Assembly (NCBI GenBank): GCA_033439265.1
Contig: JAVTVX010000011.1
Span: 11,966,590 to 12,030,589, forward strand
Length of the DNA: 64,000 nt
Direction: 5' to 3'
Source: Dillenia suffruticosa
Lineage: Eukaryota > Streptophyta > Magnoliopsida > Dilleniales > Dilleniaceae
A program made the translations under genes and the position numbers. Below the pieces are notes generated by a model, which saw only the letters and a program-made list of their open reading frames with translations, did no database searches and was not told where the DNA came from. Of the stretch, positions 61,171 to 64,000 are shown one piece after another; position 1 is the stretch's first letter, and each line of letters starts with the position of its first letter.

Positions 61171-62064
61171 CAACATTTTTCCGAATTGGAATCCATCCAG
61201 CAAACTGCCACCTCATTTTGAATTTCTCTGATGGTTTCAGGACCTTGTGCATGCCTTGATAGAATATGTACATTCTCCGGTATAACGTTTGAATTGGCAG
61301 ATAGTGAACGAGATCATTGCAAAGTAGGGGCTTGGTCCATTGAAGGAGCCAAAATTCGCGAAATTCCACTTCTCAATGAAACAGGTCCCAATCTTATACG
61401 TTTAGAAGGTACTGGCAAATAGTCACAGCTATCCACGATTTGCCACCCAAACCGTCCGCCATTTGAAGACCTTAGGAGAGCATCTCCTCGTTTTCTTGAT
61501 CCCTGGTTAAGTCTATCAGCAAGAAAGGTATTTCGGACAAGCACACAAACATAGCAATTAGCATTGCAGCAGGCCTCAAAGTGAGACACCAGTGCACCAT
61601 ACCATTGACAGTTACAGAAAGCACCAAAACGACATACAGTCTCATGCATGTGGTTTAAGAAAGAGCTCTGGTACTCCCCCATGAACATCACAGATTGCTT
61701 GTGCCCCAACATAGTTAAGGAGAACTAAATGTTCAACACTAAATTTCTTTCCATCTATTCCAACCAAATATCCATGACGGCTTGGACAACCAAGTTCCAT
61801 GCCCACAGTGCCATTCGACTCCGCCTAATATGATTCTTCCAAGGAACCATGAGGCCATGTGAATCCCACACCTATTTGATTATAAAGTTCATGTCGTCTA
61901 TGCAGATTACAATGCGAGAGAGGTCTAGATTGAAACCCTAGCATCGGCTTGACTCCAAAATTTTCATGTGTCATCATCCTTGGAAGACAAAAACTCTCAA
62001 AATTCAAGGAAATTGTCACGAATTTCAAGCAACAGCACGACACAACAGCAAAATTTGTCTGCAC

Positions 62065-62507
62065 TAAGGAAGAAACTCGTATCAGATAATTCTGTGATGA
62101 ATTGGCATAGCGCCCATAATTGTAATGCCAGTCATTCTAAGACCCAGAAACCAAAATTATTAATTCGATTTCTTCCAATTCTGGTCCATGTATAATTGAC
62201 AATTCATAGTACTAGAATTGTTCCAGAATTGCCAATTAGGGCTTTTTTAAAATTGAAAAAATCAACTAACGAAACAATGCAGAAGTAGAAACAAGAAAGG
62301 AATTAACACCGAATCTTGACAAAAAGACCCAGATTATAACTTCGTTAAACTCTACCCAAAATTCGAACACGCCATTACGAATTTGAAATCGACAAACAGA
62401 CTTTTTGAAACCCTTTTTTCTCTCGGAATGAATTATAAACCCCAGTGAGAGACGGAGGAGCTTTGTCGGGAACCACCCTCCAAAAAAATAAAAAAAAATT
62501 TAAAACT
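62065..62507 (-). promoter_or_regulatory. 5' flank of the HAC-like relic
   Basis: About 440 bp between the last plausible HAC-like coding sequence and the copia LTR at 62508. It probably contained the 5' UTR and proximal promoter. No TATA box or other site can be assigned confidently. Confidence 0.35.
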
Positions 62508-62820
62508 TGTTGTGAAATATCAAGAAAATATAAGAAACTTTTGAGAGAATGAGAGAAGAATACTTTTATTTCTCTATCTTTGATTATACAAAATGAGATT
62601 ACAAAGATACCTATTTATAGGAATTGTTGAGAAACAATAAAAAGACACTTCCATTAATATAATAACCCAAAAATTGAATGATCACAAGTAACCCAAAAGC
62701 CAAAAGTTGTCATGTCATTAAAGAGTAACTCAAAAGCCAATGGTCATTCTTGAATTTGTTCATTCATTTGAAAAAGCACTCATATGAATAGACATCCACA
62801 ATAAATGGTCATTTATAACA
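62508..62820 (-). repeat. Ty1/copia 3' LTR
   Basis: A 313-bp LTR on the minus strand, TGTTATAAATGACC...TTTCACAACA, directly preceded (right side, minus orientation) by a polypurine tract AAGGGGGAG (62821-62829). It contains a TATA box, TATAAATAGG on the minus strand (62610-62619), and a downstream AATAAA. The left flanking 5-mer is aaact (62503-62507); the other flank lies outside the window. A second tract ACAGGGGGAG lies at about 62951-62960, just after the pol stop codon. Confidence 0.9.
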
Positions 62821-62970
62821 CTCCCCCTTGGATGTCTATCGTATAAAGAATATGCCTCGTTAAAACCTTACTAGAGAAAAACCCAGTGGGACAAAAGCCC
62901 TAGTGAAGGAAAAAGAGTACATTCTTCTTTATACATGTATTTCGATAGAATACTCCCCCTGTTAAAGATA

Positions 62971-64000
62971 TTACTTGATGTCTCTATAAAGCCGCATTCC
63001 AATCTTATGGATCAACTTCTTAAATGCTGTAGTGGGTAATACTTTTGTGAATAAATCTGCGGGATTCTCGCTTGATTGAATTTTCTGTACGTCAATATCT
63101 CCACTTTGTAGTAAATCATGTGTAAAAAATAATTTTGGAGAGATATGTTTTGTTCTATCACCTTTGATATATCCACCCTTTAATTGAGCTATGCAAGCTG
63201 CATTATCTTCATGAAGTATTGTTGGAATCCTTTTGTTTATTAACAAACCGCATGATTCTTGAATATGATTAGTCATTGATCTGAGCCACACACACTCACG
63301 ACTTGCCTCATGAATTGCAATTATTTCAGCATGATTTGATGAGGTAGCAGTTATTGTTTGCTTCATAGATCTCCAAGATATTGCTGTGCCACCATATGTA
63401 AATACATAACCCGTTTGTGACTTAGCTTTGTGTGGATCTGATAGATATCCTGTATCTGCATACCCAATTAATTGTGCATTTGGTTCATAAGGGTAAAATA
63501 GACCCATATCAATTGTTCCACGGAGATATCGAAAAATATGTTTAATTCCGTTCCAATGTCTTCTGGTTGGAGCAGAACTGTATCTTGCTAATAAATTTAC
63601 AGCAAAGGCAATATCGGGTCGTGTGTTATTAGCAAGGTACATTAAAGCACCAATTGCACTTAAGTATGGCATTTCAGGACCAAGAATCTTCTCATTGTCA
63701 TCCCGAGGACGAAAAGGATCCTTTTGTATATCAAGTGATCGAACAACCATTGGGCTGGTTAATGGGTATGAATTGTCCATATTAAATCGTTTCAAAACTT
63801 TATTAGTATAAGTTGATTGATGAACAAAAATCCCATTCTTTAAGTACTCGAACTGCAGGCCGAGACAAAATGTAGTTTTACCGAGATCTTTCATTTCGAA
63901 CTCTTTCTTTAAATAATTTATTGCATTAGAGATCTCTTCAGGAGTGCCAATAATATGTAAGTCATCAACATAAACAGCGATTATTACAAAACTATGTCCA
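62971..64000 (-). CDS. Ty1/copia polyprotein, RT C-terminus and RNase H (partial, open)
   Basis: An open frame running in from the right edge of the window to a stop at 62971. The reverse transcriptase active-site box YVDD is intact (63961-63972), followed by MKDLGKTTFCLGLQ of the copia RT thumb/connection. The RNase H domain shows GYADTGYLSDP, TGYVF, ISWRS, the active-site region SSNHAEIIA and HEASREC, and the C-terminal HISPKLFFTHDLLQSGDIDV and NPADLFTKVLP. No stop or frameshift occurs in 343 codons. The element copies its RNA into DNA in cytoplasmic particles for reintegration. Gag, protease, integrase and the 5' LTR lie beyond the window. The intact frame implies a much younger insertion than the HAC relic next to it. 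Confidence 0.93.
   Translation of the reverse strand, partial: GHSFVIIAVYVDDLHIIGTPEEISNAINYLKKEFEMKDLGKTTFCLGLQFEYLKNGIFVHQSTYTNKVLKRFNMDNSYPLTSPMVVRSLDIQKDPFRPRDDNEKILGPEMPYLSAIGALMYLANNTRPDIAFAVNLLARYSSAPTRRHWNGIKHIFRYLRGTIDMGLFYPYEPNAQLIGYADTGYLSDPHKAKSQTGYVFTYGGTAISWRSMKQTITATSSNHAEIIAIHEASRECVWLRSMTNHIQESCGLLINKRIPTILHEDNAACIAQLKGGYIKGDRTKHISPKLFFTHDLLQSGDIDVQKIQSSENPADLFTKVLPTTAFKKLIHKIGMRLYRDIK

Larger units (their letters stand above)
51335..62064 (-). pseudogene. p300/CBP-type histone acetyltransferase (HAC-like) pseudogene
   Basis: Minus strand, with the plant HAC domain order preserved. A TAZ1-like zinc segment (HETVC...HFEACCNANCYVC) lies in 61314-61712, followed by a repeat-filled linker (59760-61170). 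Exons then are about 59633 (3' border; KGVSLIEF), 58530-58817, 58088-58363 (PHD, WVQCDKC), 57489-57617, 56867-57065, 56630-56770 and 56110-56410 (HAT), 55522-55661 and 51835-51913 (ZZ), and about 51335-51717 (ZZ2). All spliced borders are GT-AG. Lesions: exon 56867-57065 (199 nt) and exon 56630-56770 (141 nt) each lack 2 nt relative to the required phase; TGA at 56329-56331 replaces the residue after DHFFV; a frameshift precedes ZZ2; TAZ2 is absent; and the HAT motif DGDYW reads YGVYW. HAC proteins acetylate histones in the nucleus. This copy should not make an active enzyme. The 5' end is uncertain. Confidence 0.85.

Noticed and set aside
51335-62064. Functional HAC gene
   Set aside because: Exon lengths break phase twice, a stop lies in the HAT domain and ZZ2 is frameshifted. 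Several independent lesions make a sequencing error unlikely.
51335-62064. Processed (retroposed) HAC copy
   Set aside because: Introns with GT-AG borders are retained throughout.
1-64000. CRISPR arrays, operons, rRNA or intact tRNA genes
   Set aside because: The window is eukaryotic nuclear DNA; no regularly spaced identical repeats or complete tRNA cloverleaf were noticed. The only pol III-like boxes are in the Au-SINE.

Overview
This is plant nuclear DNA, most likely from a eudicot. It is AT-rich and gene-poor, with GT-AG introns, many (GA)n/(CT)n and (TA)n microsatellites, Ty1/copia and Ty3/gypsy remnants, an Au-type SINE, and plant-specific families (sucrose-phosphate synthase, DUF247/UPF0481, plant HAC acetyltransferase). 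I cannot name the species from the sequence.

Layout: (1) 1-10569, minus strand: the 5' part of a METTL13-like dual methyltransferase gene. Eleven exons are visible and the gene runs off the left edge. A Tourist-like MITE sits in its first intron. (2) 10570-17500: AT-rich intergenic DNA with GA/CT-rich low-complexity patches. (3) 17534-22690: a degenerate segmental duplication. Its second copy is split by a 3507-bp solo LTR, probably Ty3/gypsy Tekay/Del-like, with a perfect TGGAT target-site duplication. (4) 23096-30050: a complete but coding-dead Ty1/copia element on the minus strand. Both LTRs are 480 bp and about 98% identical, although gag and pol carry stops, frameshifts and a changed RT active site. 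(5) 31310-34320: a decayed DUF247 gene followed by a decayed copia gag/pre-integrase fragment, both plus strand. (6) 34340-41900: AT-rich intergenic DNA with a purine-only tract of about 1.1 kb. (7) 42628-49699, plus strand: a complete 12-exon sucrose-phosphate synthase gene (1061 aa), the best-supported intact gene, with an Au-SINE in intron 11. (8) 51335-62064, minus strand: a p300/CBP-type (HAC-like) acetyltransferase gene. Its exon-intron structure is preserved but the HAT domain has two 2-nt deletions and a stop, no TAZ2 is visible, and the linker after TAZ1 contains tandemly amplified protein repeats. (9) 62508-64000, minus strand: the 3' end of a Ty1/copia element that still has an open RT/RNase H frame. 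It lies just upstream of the HAC relic, with its LTR promoter pointed at it.

The genes do not form a pathway. Sucrose-phosphate synthase is cytosolic sucrose synthesis, the METTL13-like gene is translation-factor methylation, and HAC-type proteins are nuclear co-activators. The most interesting material is the decayed HAC paralogue with its repeat expansion and adjacent LTR, the recently moved but dead copia element, and the complementary GA/CT tracts around the sucrose-phosphate synthase start codon. Exon boundaries were placed by eye from GT/AG sites, reading phase and protein similarity remembered from the families; no alignment or search was run.
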